Counted from the stretch's first letter, positions 12,101-22,356 are shown. The stretch is 64,000 bases of DNA from Rhabditophanes sp. KR3021 (GCA_963281155.1 CAUJLY010000001.1:7068001-7132000), one strand, 5' to 3'. Notes: generated by a model from the letters alone, not told the origin. A program made the numbers and translations.

Positions 12101-15100
12101 CATTGCCAGCCTTAGCTTTGCAATATTTTATAATCTTTCGGTGTAGCAATCCGAGAGTGACCAGATTAATTGATCCATCCTGACATATAATGTCAGCAGT
12201 GGGAACCTCCATGTGGAATAGAATATAGAGAACTAACTTTATTACCTTGCAAAATAATACATTAACATATACAATCGGTGTAAGAGATAATAGTGGGATA
12301 GAGATACAAGGAAAGGACATGCTATCATCATGGGCGTATCCGACAGTAAGTAAAAGTATTATCGAAGAAAACTAAAGCTGAAACAATATCAAATTCATCT
12401 ATTTCTCGTCCATTAATAACAGATGCCATTTTTACATTCCAATCATCTTTATCGCCACTCCAATAAATTTTACTATTATTTTGCTCATCTTTATAATATA
12501 AGTACAATAATTTACTTGAATCCGGTCGATTTACGCTTTTCTTGTAAATAGACTTCCCATTTATATCAAATATCTGATACTGATTAAAACTCCATATAAT
12601 CAAATTATTCGAGTTTGAAATAAATTGAATTTTTATAATTTCCATTTGTTTATCCATTCCATCAGGATCAACAATCAAATATTCGCCTGTCATCAAACCC
12701 ATAATAACAACTTGATTATTATTAGTAAAAGCGGCTGTAAATTTCCCATCGAATGAAACTGAAAACCCAAAAAATATCCCCTCAATATTAGGATTAATTT
12801 TCCTAGCAAGATCGCCGGTTTCCGTATCCCAAACAATTAGTTGATTCGATGTTGAAACAAGCATTTTTCCATTAGAAACCAAATCCATTCCGAAAACTCC
12901 GAACGAATGTTCTTCCAAGGAAAATTGCAAAGGACCACCGGGTGAAAAAAAGCAATGATGACATGGAACGAAGCAATTTATTTTTGTCCCCTGTAAATCA
13001 CATCCAATCAACAAAGTCTTAATGTATGGATTTGTTGGTACAAGTGGCAGCAAACGGCCAAGTAATTCGAAGGACAACATATTCGACTGCAAATTACATA
13101 TTATAATTGGAATGGAAATAAACTTACATCCCGACTCAACAAACTAGCAGACAATCTCATAGCATCCGCAACCAGTAATAGTTGTCTCACCAACTCAACA
13201 TCACTATCATTTCCACTAGCTTTAAACTTATTAATTGCATCCACATAATCAGCTATAACTGCTTGCAAAGGAAATGAAGCTACTTTTGCTTGGAGAAAAT
13301 CAAAGTTGAAAAGACAAATATCTAATAAATCTTGAAATCTCTGAGCGCGCAACAAATGATATGGAAGTTCATTTAATTTTCTCGTATTATACCGAGTTTT
13401 TTCACCTTCTTGGGCTAATAAAACATTTGGTTGAGATGGGACTTTACGATCAGCTAGACCTTCTTTTTCGTACAAACTAAATCGTTGCCTTTGGAGATCG
13501 GTAAAATTGAACGGTTTAGGTATGCCTGCGCCCCAAATTCCCAGAAAGTAATCAGCTATAGCAGAATGAGTTTGTTGCAAGTGATTCAAGTTCTTAAAAT
13601 ATCTTTCATCGGCTGCTCGTCTAAATTGTTCATGATACCAATTTAACACGACTACATCATCAGCGGCTCTTTCATTTAAATAACCCGGAAGATCAGCTCT
13701 AATTCTACTCCAAAGCAAAGGTGGAATTCGCCTGACTGGAGGTAAGTGGTACTGATAAATGTCATCCAAAACCTTATCATCCAACGAAATCAAATCCTCC
13801 AATTCAGAATCAGATAGACCTGATCGTGCAGCAGTAATATAAGACAAAGCATGTGATACCAATAATTTTCCATGTTGTGATTCAGTTCTATCAAAGAGAG
13901 CATGAATAGAACTTTGCACAGATTTGAATAAAGTAGTATCTTGGGGGCGTGAATGACTTTTCCATCTGCTTACCGTTGCGAGAGTTAATTTGACGAATAA
14001 CGGCAAACTACAATGGTGGAAAGCGTTGAGGCAAATTTCCCATTGTCTGACTGTTAACGTTCGTCCAACTGATTCTAGCCACTTTTTAAGAACGGACATT
14101 GCTAAATCTACACCTAGGGGAGGAACTGTGATGTATCTTGATTTGTCCTCGATCATCTTTGTTATTCTTGTTTCAATCAAACTAGGGCTGGATCGTAAAT
14201 TAGAATATTTGCGTAAAATACATTTTTTAATTGTGTTTAGTGAAGCACTCTATCAACTTCTGTTTATATTTGAACAATAGCTAAAAGCTATTCACGAGCC
14301 ATGGCTATATTTGAGATAAAATACACTTTTAGTAACTCATTTAGCTTATTTTAAAGCAAGATAACTTTTATTAGCTGTTTATTAACTGATTTTCAATGCT
14401 TACAATGTGAAAAATAGTTTAAAACGAAAGGACTTCTTAATACACAAAAAAGGGAGCATGTAACAATCAGTGGATTTTGCGAACATTTAAATAGAAACAT
14501 CTGCTAGTGTATTGGCCAAAATCAAAGCACATCCTGTAGACAAAGATGGTGGTTATGTATATCTATTAATTGATCTAAGAGTAGTTCACAACAAGCGGAC
14601 CAGAGCTGATGTCAAGAATGGAATACGTTATGTCGGCGAAAGCGAAGAATTCAATAAGGGAATGTGTTCGCGCAAAACAAACTTGAATGGTACTGTTGAC
14701 TTGGAACTACCCTTTGACGACAAAGAAGTCATTTTTGATAAGAGAATGGGAAAGAAGGAAATTATTGTTCTAAGAATCCGGTACAAATCAAAGGAAATGG
14801 CCGAAAGTGTTGAGAGTGTTCTTATCGATGCTCTGAGAAGACGGATCACCAACTCGGACACCGGAAAGCCTCTTTTGATGAAGTCTGTGATCTCTTTCCC
14901 GAAATGAAGAATCAAGTCGCTGAACTTATCCTGGATGAATTTTTTGTTGTTAATAGTAATTTATTCCTTGTATTAATGTTTGATTTTGTTAGTTAATAAA
15001 CTAAATGATTTTTGTTGTCAATGATAACTTGCCCGACATTTAAAGAAACGATTAGTTTCACATTTGGAGGTAAGGTTGTAGGAAACCACAGCAACTCATG

Positions 15101-17754
15101 GGCACCATCTAATTTGGACAATAAATCTAACGAATCCAAGATTAAAATCAACGGCATTTCAGGTGTTGCGTAAGTCATCATCTTTTTAAAATGTTGAAAT
15201 AACTTAGACAATTCCGTAGGAGACTTCTTAATCATGCTCTTATCATAATTATAAGCAATTTGATCACACACTCTTTCCAGCAAAGGATTAATCGAAGAAC
15301 TATGAGCACTAGTCCCAAGGAAGCGCAATATAATAACAGGATCAACCTTGCTCTTCAATATCCAGGGTCTAATTTCAACAGCTATTTTAGCCATAATTGA
15401 AGACTTGCCACAGCCGTTTTCACCATTGAATATAAAAGGTACATTAACATCTGACAGAATATATTCCTTTGCCTTTTTTAATTCGACTTCTCGCCCGTAA
15501 AATTTTATACTATCCTGCAATCCATTGTGTAGATGTTGTAAAACCTCCGTAAATCTTTTATCTCTATATTTAGAATGAGCTTTAACAGCTTTGTGAACCA
15601 TAGAAGTAATTCGAGCATAAAAATCGTCACAAAATTCTTTCAAATAGGAAGCATGAAATTGATTATCAAGCCCTTCTCGACCGAACCATTCGACTGTGCT
15701 TTTTCTTATATTGACTGTGGATAATTTTACGGGAACTCTTTCGTCACGAAGCGTTGCTAGGAGATTTTGAGCTTCGATATTTACTTGAGAATGCATTAAA
15801 TCTATGAACTTAGAGGCTGTGTTTGTTAGGGAAACATTTATGTTGGTTATGTGGCGGACGTAGCAGAGACAATGTTCGTTTGGATTATCTGCTTTTAGGA
15901 TACCGTTGATAACTTCTCTTTCGGTTACGGACATGAAGTAATTATGCATTTGTTCGTACGTGAAATGGCCACCTGATCATAATAAATTAAATGATTTAAT
16001 AGAAGGAATAAAAACATACGTTCATAACACATCCTAGCTCCTTTCCTCAACAATATCTGCATCTTAGCCTCAATATCCCACCAAGCTCTTGCATCCTGCT
16101 CCTGCAATTTTGGTATCCTTTTGTTATTGAAGTTAACCAAAATCGAACTAATTGGTTGAAGAGTAAAATGAGAAGGCACCGCATTAAAATCTTCCATATA
16201 CCAAGTATCCAAGACTGAACTGTCATCTTGTCTATCCTTTAGAGTCTTCTTAAGGATTTCAAATTCGGTCGATAATATTTCAGAAGGAATTGGACGGTAA
16301 CCGTATTTTTGACACAAGAAAACGACGAAGTTGGGGCCCATTGATAATCTCTGGCAATTTTTGATTTCATTTATGCAGAGTTTGGTTGTTTCTAAAAGAT
16401 TCAGACAATAATTAACCAGCTAATCTGTGGGTCAAACTTGCGGTGATCATCTGTTGATTCATCTCTGACGCCTGAAAGCACAAGCAATTAATAGGGTTCA
16501 TAAAGATATTAAGTTTTAAGAATGGAATAGCACAATTTTTTCAAGCGAATCGAGCGTAAAATAACACATATACCAATTTACAGTGAATTTTGTACTAAAT
16601 ATAACTGTTGCAAACCAATCTAACATATAGATTAATCTAGTTTATAACTGTATCCTATTTTAAAGTTTTTTCACAAAGAAAAGATTTATACTAAATTACA
16701 TACTACGTTTTATTTGTTTAAAGACATGATTACTGGTAACATTATCATTAACAAATATTCTTATGAAACCCATGAATATTTTACAAAGTGGAGGAAAACG
16801 GTAATTGTGTCAAAATAATGGATAATACTGGTCAGAATAAGGATACTAGATGATATTTTTTACATCCAGAAAATGTTTACGATCCTAAATTAAATGGAAA
16901 TTCGCAAATATTAGTATAAGAATGAAATTGTATTAAAATGTATCTTTGGTTGAATTGAGATTACCCTTCCTGAATCAGTATATTCTTAATAGTATTAAGT
17001 CTTATGTATTAGAAAATAATCCTGCTTTATTTGATCTATTAAAAAGCCAGAATATCATTTTTTGGAGTCTATTAAATCTTTACATTCGTAAAAGCAATTC
17101 TAAGTGCGAACTTTTATTGCTTTTATAATCCATAGACAAAGATTTGATTTTAACTTGTATTATAAGCAATGTATTTAGTACTAACAATTTTTTCCCAGCT
17201 GATCGAACTTAAAGTAAGATAAGTGATCGTAAAAAGTAAGTGACATGGCCAAAATGATGGCATATTTTTTAGTCTTAATCCGCTTTTTTAAACTTAATTA
17301 AACTGAGCAATTACTTCAAATAAATATTTCTACATATTAATCTAAAAATAATTTTTAATTTTGACACTAAACTATATCATACACACAAATTTATTGAAGA
17401 AAGCAACTTACCCCATCTCATATCAACTGTCTGAAAATCCAGTCCATGAACCTCCCTGCAATAATTCTTCAAATTCGGATACACTTCCTCCATCAACATA
17501 TTTCTCTCCAGAGTAGTATCCGTAAACGTAGAACTAGTAAAAACACGTACTACCTTCGAAGCTGGAGCCGGAATATTTTCAAAAAAACCTTTATTTACTT
17601 TGTCGTATATATCCTTAACTTCACTATCTACATCATCTTCTTTTTCTTGCTGATTTGCTTTTTCAATTTTTTGCAGATAAAGCCCGGTGTCGTTAATGGG
17701 CTTTTTGAGGGCTTTTTGTTTGGTGGAGGTTTTAGTAGAACGAGTAGGTTTCAT
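6193..17754 (-). CDS. NACHT and WD-repeat protein, NWD1-like (interrupted)
   Basis: Large STAND NTPase with C-terminal WD40 repeats, in animals linked to protein-complex assembly; function here is inferred. Exons: 17754-17412, 16471-16442 (30 bp), 16391-16020, 15972 to about 15001, about 14187 to 13128, 13086-12346 plus 8195-7543, 7388-6365, 6321-6193. N-terminal signature VRVFTSSTFTDTTLERN and VDMRWGV..DESTDDH are typical of NWD1/TEP1-like proteins, then GPNFVVFLCQKYGYRPIP. Walker A is GENGCGKSS, Walker B LILILDSLD. WD40 blades follow (for example SIDRTIKVWN). Intron 2 begins with GC (C|GCAAGTTT). Two insertions break the gene: an antisense GIY-YIG element between exons 4 and 5, where donor and acceptor phases disagree, and an LTR retrotransposon inside exon 6, splitting ...FTY|GACC. 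As assembled, this allele cannot make the full protein unless the elements are spliced out or the other allele is intact. Confidence 0.8.
8201..8334 (-). repeat. 3' LTR of the Ty3/gypsy element
   Basis: 134 bp, TG...CA, identical by eye to 12212-12345. An in-frame ATG at 8309 (minus) reads through the LTR end into the downstream NWD1-like exon without a stop, so a transcript starting in this LTR could encode a WD40-containing chimera. Confidence 0.95.
8400..12213 (-). CDS. Gag-Pol polyprotein of the Ty3/gypsy element
   Basis: Single frame of about 1,270 residues from the ATG at 12213, which overlaps the LTR/primer-binding-site junction; the frame is also open 36 codons further up into the LTR (ATG at 12320). 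Order of domains: a gag-like region with a basic Lys/Gln-rich end but no CCHC knuckle that I can see; retropepsin with LLDSGASMTLL; reverse transcriptase with YWQIELD, LPFGLATAPSEFERL and YVDD; RNase H beginning FEIYVDASYQGIGSVL with DLEALALV and TDHQSLV; integrase with an H-H-C-C finger (HLPLHRSF...CTTCLETC) and the catalytic D, D, E in HMDLGYV, VCDNQKC and GYAERAVR. RNase H before integrase makes it Ty3/gypsy rather than copia. No frameshift separates gag from pol. All key residues are present, so it may be active. Confidence 0.92.
12212..12345 (-). repeat. 5' LTR of the Ty3/gypsy element
   Basis: 134 bp, TG...CA, matching 8201-8334. The host frame entering from exon 6 reads five codons past its last tyrosine (CRIRP) and stops inside this LTR, so the upstream host product is truncated after ...TFTY. 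Confidence 0.95.
14301..14354 (+). CDS. Conserved 17-codon frame MAIFEI... of the GIY-YIG element
   Basis: Reads MAIFEIKYTFSNSFSLF then stop. The same frame is at 485-538 in divergent copy 1 (MAIFEINCTFTNSFSLF) and 60034-59981 (minus) in copy 3. Between copies 1 and 2 I count ten base differences in 54 bases, eight of them at third codon positions and only three changing an amino acid, which points to past selection on protein. It may be a first exon spliced to the nuclease frame or a separate peptide; I cannot see the junction. Confidence 0.45.
   Translation: MAIFEIKYTFSNSFSLF
14512..14907 (+). CDS. GIY-YIG nuclease-like protein of copy 2
   Basis: Open frame of about 131 residues. Motifs in order: YVYLLIDLR (GIY strand), GIRYVGES (YIG strand; exactly RYIGES in copy 3), basic residues about KGMCSRK, and a C-terminal ESVLIDALRRRITNSDTGK. 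The last block matches the ExxLIDAL..LTN..G ending of the LEM-3/ANKLE1-like GIY-YIG class, where the Glu binds metal. The frame starts at TTG with no upstream ATG, so a 5' exon is likely, possibly the MAIFEI frame at 14301. A one-base shift near 14873 (the run CTCTTTTGATG) moves the end out of the frame that copy 1 keeps (KPSF(D/E)EV...FPE), so the ancestral protein was about 25 residues longer. The fold call rests on motifs only. Confidence 0.6.
   Translation: MAKIKAHPVDKDGGYVYLLIDLRVVHNKRTRADVKNGIRYVGESEEFNKGMCSRKTNLNGTVDLELPFDDKEVIFDKRMGKKEIIVLRIRYKSKEMAESVESVLIDALRRRITNSDTGKPLLMKSVISFPK
16472..17411 (-). other. Intron 1 of the NWD1-like gene, 940 bp
   Basis: Long AT-rich intron between TGGG|GTAAG and CTTTCAG|GCGTC. 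A 60-codon antisense frame at 16946-17128 has no features I recognise. It is the only intron over 700 bp in the window in which I do not see GIY-YIG traces. Confidence 0.5.
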
Positions 17755-17817
17755 AGTAAAAATAAAGTCAAATGAAAAGTTAGTTTAAATAAATTTATGT
17801 ACGCAAGTAAGAATTTA

Positions 17818-18843
17818 TTAGCGTATAAAAATAGATTTATTAAATGTAGTTATTATTCGGGAACCATTGAAGTAGAAAGATTGTGTTCCTTTGTAAGATC
17901 CTGGCAAAATATCGTTTATTGAGTCATGCCTTAATTTTAGGAAATTGGCTATATTTGAAAATTCGTCCCAGTTTGAATAATTGATTAAAATAAATGAATT
18001 GTTTGAGGTTCCATGCTGGTAAAAATCCTTTGGAGCTAAGGAAATACTTTTATTTAGATTAAATTGTAATTCTTGGTCATAGTTTAACTTAGTATATTTA
18101 GATAAATTGGAAGTATTGCCTAAATTGGGTTTTCCTTTACATATTATGACAGGGATAATATGATGGAGTTTATCTCTTTGCTTCAAACCACTATACAAAG
18201 GGCCATTATGTCTACTTCTTGAAATTTCTGGTCTTAAACAAACTCCATTTTTTCTTATCATAGTTTCGTGAACAAAAGACATCCAATCAGAACCTGTAAA
18301 ATTAAGTTCAATCCACACTTTCCTTGAAATCATAAAACCATATTCAGAAAAGTAATCACTTCTATAAACTAAATCTTTTTGTCTTTTATCAACAAGTTTG
18401 GCTAAGCCATTTGGATTGTAAGCTGAGATACACCAAATAGTTTCATCCAAATCAAGAGCAGCTTTAAAATGGCCAAAGTAATTAAAAATATCTCTTGATA
18501 TATCTATATCATCTTCCAGAACAATAGCATCTGTATAATTCATTTCCTTAAACAATGTATCCAAGCCATAAATCAAATGTTCATCGTAATTTAATTGGTC
18601 TCCTTCCGTAAATTTAAGTCGATCCGGATGCCAATGGAATAAATTCGAAAATTGGCTTTGAAATTCATTTGTGATAAGTTCAATAGTTAAATCCACATTA
18701 TTTTGACTGATAAATACAGGAAATTGAGTTGCATTTGGGCGATATCTTGTGACCTGGGAGAGTATACGCTTTAATCCGTCTTCCCTGTTGTGACTAAGTA
18801 CCAGGATTGGAATGATTTGTGCTGATGAAAAATACTTTTTCAA
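17818..18843 (-). CDS. MGAT1: Alpha-1,3-mannosyl-glycoprotein beta-1,2-GlcNAc transferase (GnT-I)
   Basis: GT13 enzyme that adds the first GlcNAc to the Man5 N-glycan in the medial Golgi, opening complex and paucimannose N-glycan synthesis. One exon, about 341 residues. Family motifs: IPILVLSHNREDGLKRIL, FPVFISQNN, DAIVLEDDIDIS (the EDD metal site), ISAYNPNG, RSDYFSEYGFMISRKVW and GSDWMSFVHE. The frame starts only at TTG (18843), without the expected type II anchor. An ATG at 18875-18873 opens a hydrophobic leader (MLKYFILFIFF) in another frame that would join at a run of seven T (18848-18842, minus) if the run had eight. Either the assembly lost a base or the allele is frameshifted. The stop is 63 bp upstream of the NWD1-like start on the same strand. 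Confidence 0.85.
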   Translation of the reverse strand: MKKYFSSAQIIPILVLSHNREDGLKRILSQVTRYRPNATQFPVFISQNNVDLTIELITNEFQSQFSNLFHWHPDRLKFTEGDQLNYDEHLIYGLDTLFKEMNYTDAIVLEDDIDISRDIFNYFGHFKAALDLDETIWCISAYNPNGLAKLVDKRQKDLVYRSDYFSEYGFMISRKVWIELNFTGSDWMSFVHETMIRKNGVCLRPEISRSRHNGPLYSGLKQRDKLHHIIPVIICKGKPNLGNTSNLSKYTKLNYDQELQFNLNKSISLAPKDFYQHGTSNNSFILINYSNWDEFSNIANFLKLRHDSINDILPGSYKGTQSFYFNGSRIITTFNKSIFIR

Positions 18844-18875
18844 AAAAAGATAAATAAAATAAAGTATTTTAACAT

Positions 18876-19271
18876 ACTTAATTCAATAATTGAATCGCAT
18901 GTTATTTATTACAAGTATCTGTCATTCTTGCTATTATTCAAATTATATGAAACATTCAAACACATTTCAATATTTATCAACCATGGCCACCAAAGATCTA
19001 TCCATCGTTAACAATTTAAGTCGTTAAAAACATCAATAAACAAATATTATATAAAATTTCTCCAACCCTTTTATATGCTTAACAATTGATCAAAAATTGG
19101 AGATGCAAATACCTTTTTAATTTAGAAAGCTCGCTATTCCAACGAATGTGTCATACAAAAGCAAGATAATAAACACACTAGTACGAAAGTTGAAGGTAAA
19201 TATAGCATTCCAATTTTACATTTCATCACCATCTTTCCTATTTCAAAAGTTACCCATTCTTTTACTAACAA
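18876..19271. other. Divergent intergenic region MGAT1 / DNA ligase
   Basis: About 400 bp of AT-rich sequence. A 14-codon ATG frame at 18981 (MATKDLSIVNNLSR) is probably chance. GTTGAAG|GTAAAT near 19196 could be a donor of an upstream, unresolved ligase exon. Confidence 0.4.
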
Positions 19272-21229
19272 ATGGAGTGGATAATCAAAAGCACTAAATG
19301 GACTTCTGGCGGCAAGACACCTTACCTGGCATTTGCTAAGACTTTAAAACTGATCGAGGATACCAGTGGGCGCAATGACAAAATTGAGCTTCTAACCTCT
19401 TTCCTCTCGAATGTAATAAAATTATCCAAGGATGATTTGTCTCCCAGTATTCATATGTTCGCAGGCCAATTAGGACCATCTTACGATAAATTAGAACTCG
19501 GAATAGCTTCTAATTTTATTCATAATGTTATTTGTGAAACTTACGGCAAAACACTTGATACAGTTAAGAGCGATTTGAAAGCTAAAGGTGATATTGGGTT
19601 GGTTGCCATGGAGTACAAGTATTTTAATCGGAAGACTGATAAATCGAGTGGGATTACAGTTGAACATGTGTATGAGAAGCTTAATGAGGTTGCTCAGATT
19701 AGTGGAAAAGATGTGCGTTTGTTGATTTTGTTATTTTTTTATTAAATGTTATTTAGTCTGTCAATAGAAAATCGAAAATCGTCAAAGCTTTACTTGAAAG
19801 GTGCCAGGGCATCGAAATTCGTTATTTCGTCCGTTTTTTGAGTGGAAAATTGAGAGTTAATCTGGCTGAAAATTCTATTCTGGTTTCGCTGGCTAATGCG
19901 TTTACTTTGATTGAAATGGAGAACGGTAAAAAACTGTCTGATGCTGCCCTAAAGAAAAAGATGGCTCAAGACGCACTTATATTGAAGACTACTTTCTGTG
20001 AATGTCCCAATTATCAAAGGATTATTGAGTGTATTTTTGATGGTGGAATTGAAGAATTGCCCAACAATTGTAAATTGACCCCAGGCATTCCTTTGAAACC
20101 TATGCTGGCTCATCCCGCCAAGGGAATAGATGAAATTTTCAAAAGATTCACTAACTGTGAATTCGTTTGTGAATGGAAGTACGATGGAGAACGTTGTCAA
20201 ATCCACAAGACTGAGAAAGGAGTCAAAATCTTCAGTAGAAACCAAGAAGACAACACAAGCAAGTATCCGGATGTTATTGGCAAATTAAATAAGTGCTTCG
20301 ACAAAAAAATCAAAGACTTTATCTGCGATGGAGAAGTTGTCGCATGGGATCCAGTAACCAAGTCTATTCTGCCCTTTCAAACTTTGTGTACAAGAAAAAG
20401 AAAGAATGCTAGTGACTCAGAGATTAAAGTAACCGTTTGTGTTTTCTTCTTTGATTTGCTGTACTTCAATGGAGACCCACTTGTCACAAAGACTTATCGT
20501 GAAAGAAGAACTTTGCTCCATGGTAACTTTAACGAAGTCCAAGGAGTGTTTCATTTTGCGACTGCTAAGGATACAACCGACATCGATGAAATTGGTGTTT
20601 TTCTGGATGAATCTATTGTAGGGAAATGCGAAGGTTTAATGATCAAAACGTTAGACACTAATGCAACTTATGAAATTGCCAAAAGGTCTCACAACTGGCT
20701 TAAACTGAAGAAAGATTACATAAACGGAATTGGTGATACTGTTGATTTAGTGGTAATGGGCGCCTACTTCGGAGAAGGAAAACGTACTGGCCTTTATGGT
20801 GGATATCTGTTAGGATGCTATGATAAAAACAAAGACCAGTACCAGACTATTTGCAAAATTGGCACCGGATTCAAGGATGAAGACTTAAAAGACCAATATG
20901 AATATCTTAATAAGATTATATTGAAAAGGGCTCCATCTTATTATGTTTTTAATAGCAGTCTAAAACCGGATGTTTGGTTCCAAGCAAAGTATGTTTGGGA
21001 AGTCAAGGCTGCTGATTTGAGTATTTCGCCACTTCACTTAGCTGCTGTTGGTTTAGTTGATAAGAGTAAGGGAATTTCATTGCGCTTTCCAAGGTATTTG
21101 AATCTTAGAGAAGATAAAAAGCCAAGAGATGCTACTGATTCTACTCAGATTTCTTCTCTGTATTCAAACCAAGCTCAGCTTGCTAATAATGATGTTAAGG
21201 ATGAGGAAGATGATGAGGATGAAGATTAA
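19272..21229 (+). CDS. LIG1: DNA ligase 1 (ATP-dependent)
   Basis: Replicative ligase joining Okazaki fragments. Exons 19272-19712 and 19757-21229 (44-bp intron), 637 residues. Similarity to animal LIG1 runs from the DNA-binding domain (SFLSNVIKLSKDDLSP, SGKLRVNLAENSIL) through the nucleotidyltransferase domain (FVCEWKYDGERCQIH, adenylated Lys about 288; FSRNQEDNTSKYPDV; IAKRSHNWLKLKKDY) to the OB fold (VWEVKAADLSISP, KGISLRFPRYL). The tail is acidic (DEEDDEDED). Human LIG1 has about 260 more N-terminal residues with a PCNA-binding box and nuclear signal; none is visible here, so either an upstream exon is missed or this form lacks it. It converges on RAD1, stops about 275 bp apart. Confidence 0.95.
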
Positions 21230-21503
21230 TTATGCTAACTATATTTTTTTCCAAATAAAGTGTGTAACAAAGCAATTTTTGTAATTCTGTTTTAAACATA
21301 TACATTTTTATGTTCAAATAAAATGTCTTTGATTAGACAACTTCCTGTGATATTGACTTCATGGTTATATTATCACCAAAATAAAAGACAAAAATGGCGG
21401 AGATTAATTAAAAAAAGTTTATTAAAAATTCAAATTATTTAAACAATATAGAATATATTATCACATTTAACTGTACAAACTTGTGGAAATTTTGACCAAA
21501 GAG

Positions 21504-22356
21504 TTACTCATCACATGCTCTGGCGGCAGTACAGATTTTAATAATAGATGCAGAAGAATCTTTTATATCAGATGAAGCGCATGTTTCCAACATTCCATTG
21601 GCATAAAACTTAACCTTTACATACTTTCCAAGCCTGAAGCTTGGTACTAAAGCAAGTAGCATCCCTGGTTCGTACTCAAATCTGAAAGGCTCTAGGCATT
21701 CAAAAAACGGTAGAGTCTCCGGAGAATTTCCTGGAATTGTAACCTAGAAAGGTTAAATTAAACGAATTAATCAGGTAACTTACGGTTTTTTCACCTCTAA
21801 CCGATTTAGAACCAATATATATGACATCGAAATTCACTGTGAATACTATAGAAGCATTATGAATGCTTAGACTTTTAACGACATTTCCTAATGTTGACCC
21901 ACTAATAATCATTCTTCCTACCGTTTTAGAGTCACTATTTTCCATCAGCTTCATTGGTTTGCCTTTAGAGTTTTTGAATTTGGACTCATTCATCAACCCA
22001 TCCCCAACCACGTTTAGGAGCAAATTTTCACCGAATTTACTGAACTGCATCTTAAACCTTCCCTTGTCCCCGAAGGTGTGGAGCGATGAAGCGAATGTAG
22101 CTAATGGTATTCCCATTACAATGCACTTGGTAGGTTCACTCAACCAGAACTTCTCGAAGTTGGCCTCGCTGAAAAAGACGGTCCCTTGCTGAACTGTGCT
22201 TTCTTCGGTCACGAATCTTATGCCCGTTTTATCCATTACAAGGATGTGTCTCGTATGTTTTGTTAAGCATACCGCTTTTAGTACATCTAATGGCATCACG
22301 GTGATGTCGGCTTCCAGATCCATCGCCCAGTTGCTCTCGTTACTCCCGTGTGTCAT
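21504..22356 (-). CDS. RAD1: RAD1, 9-1-1 checkpoint clamp subunit
   Basis: Sliding-clamp-like subunit of the RAD9-RAD1-HUS1 ring that loads at damaged DNA and activates ATR signalling (called MRT-2 in C. elegans). Exons 22356-21784 and 21743-21504 (40-bp intron, phase 0), 270 residues, close to the usual 280. Matching blocks: LDVLKAVCLTKHTRHILVMD, KTGIRFVTEESTVQQGTVFF, ATFASSLHTFG and the C-terminal GKYVKVKFYANGMLETC. The family is divergent, so PCNA or HUS1 were considered; the N-terminal block fits RAD1 best. The ATG lies one base after TTTTAG; GTAAGT at about 22406 could make this a 5'-UTR intron or the site could be trans-spliced. DNA ligase 1 next door is also a DNA-repair gene, but is transcribed convergently. 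Confidence 0.8.

Larger units (their letters stand above)
8201..12345 (-). mobile_element. Complete Ty3/gypsy LTR retrotransposon inside a coding exon
   Basis: A 4,145-bp element with two 134-bp LTRs (8201-8334, 12212-12345) that look identical base for base, begin TG and end CA, and are flanked by a 5-bp duplication GTAAG (8196-8200 and 12346-12350). On minus, the sequence just after the 5' LTR starts TGGAGGTTCCCACTGC, the position of a tRNA primer-binding site, and ACCGGGGGA precedes the 3' LTR as polypurine tract. One long open frame covers gag, protease, RT, RNase H and integrase with no stop. Identical LTRs and an exact target duplication mean a very recent insertion, perhaps still polymorphic. 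It lies in the same orientation as the NWD1-like gene and interrupts exon 6. Confidence 0.95.
14192..15000 (+). mobile_element. Copy 2 of the intron-borne GIY-YIG element
   Basis: An 809-bp unit between exons 4 and 5 of the NWD1-like gene, antisense to it. It is nearly identical to the reverse complement of 59343-60158: both contain the MAIFEI short frame, a shared non-coding stretch around 14400-14510, the GIY-YIG frame and the same ends. The end is TTTATTAACTAAC (minus strand, from 15000) and the other end ATTCTAATTTACGAT (14206-14192 on minus). High identity with copy 3 in a different gene shows recent movement of one unit. I see no terminal inverted repeats, poly(A) tail or LTR. Confidence 0.85.
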
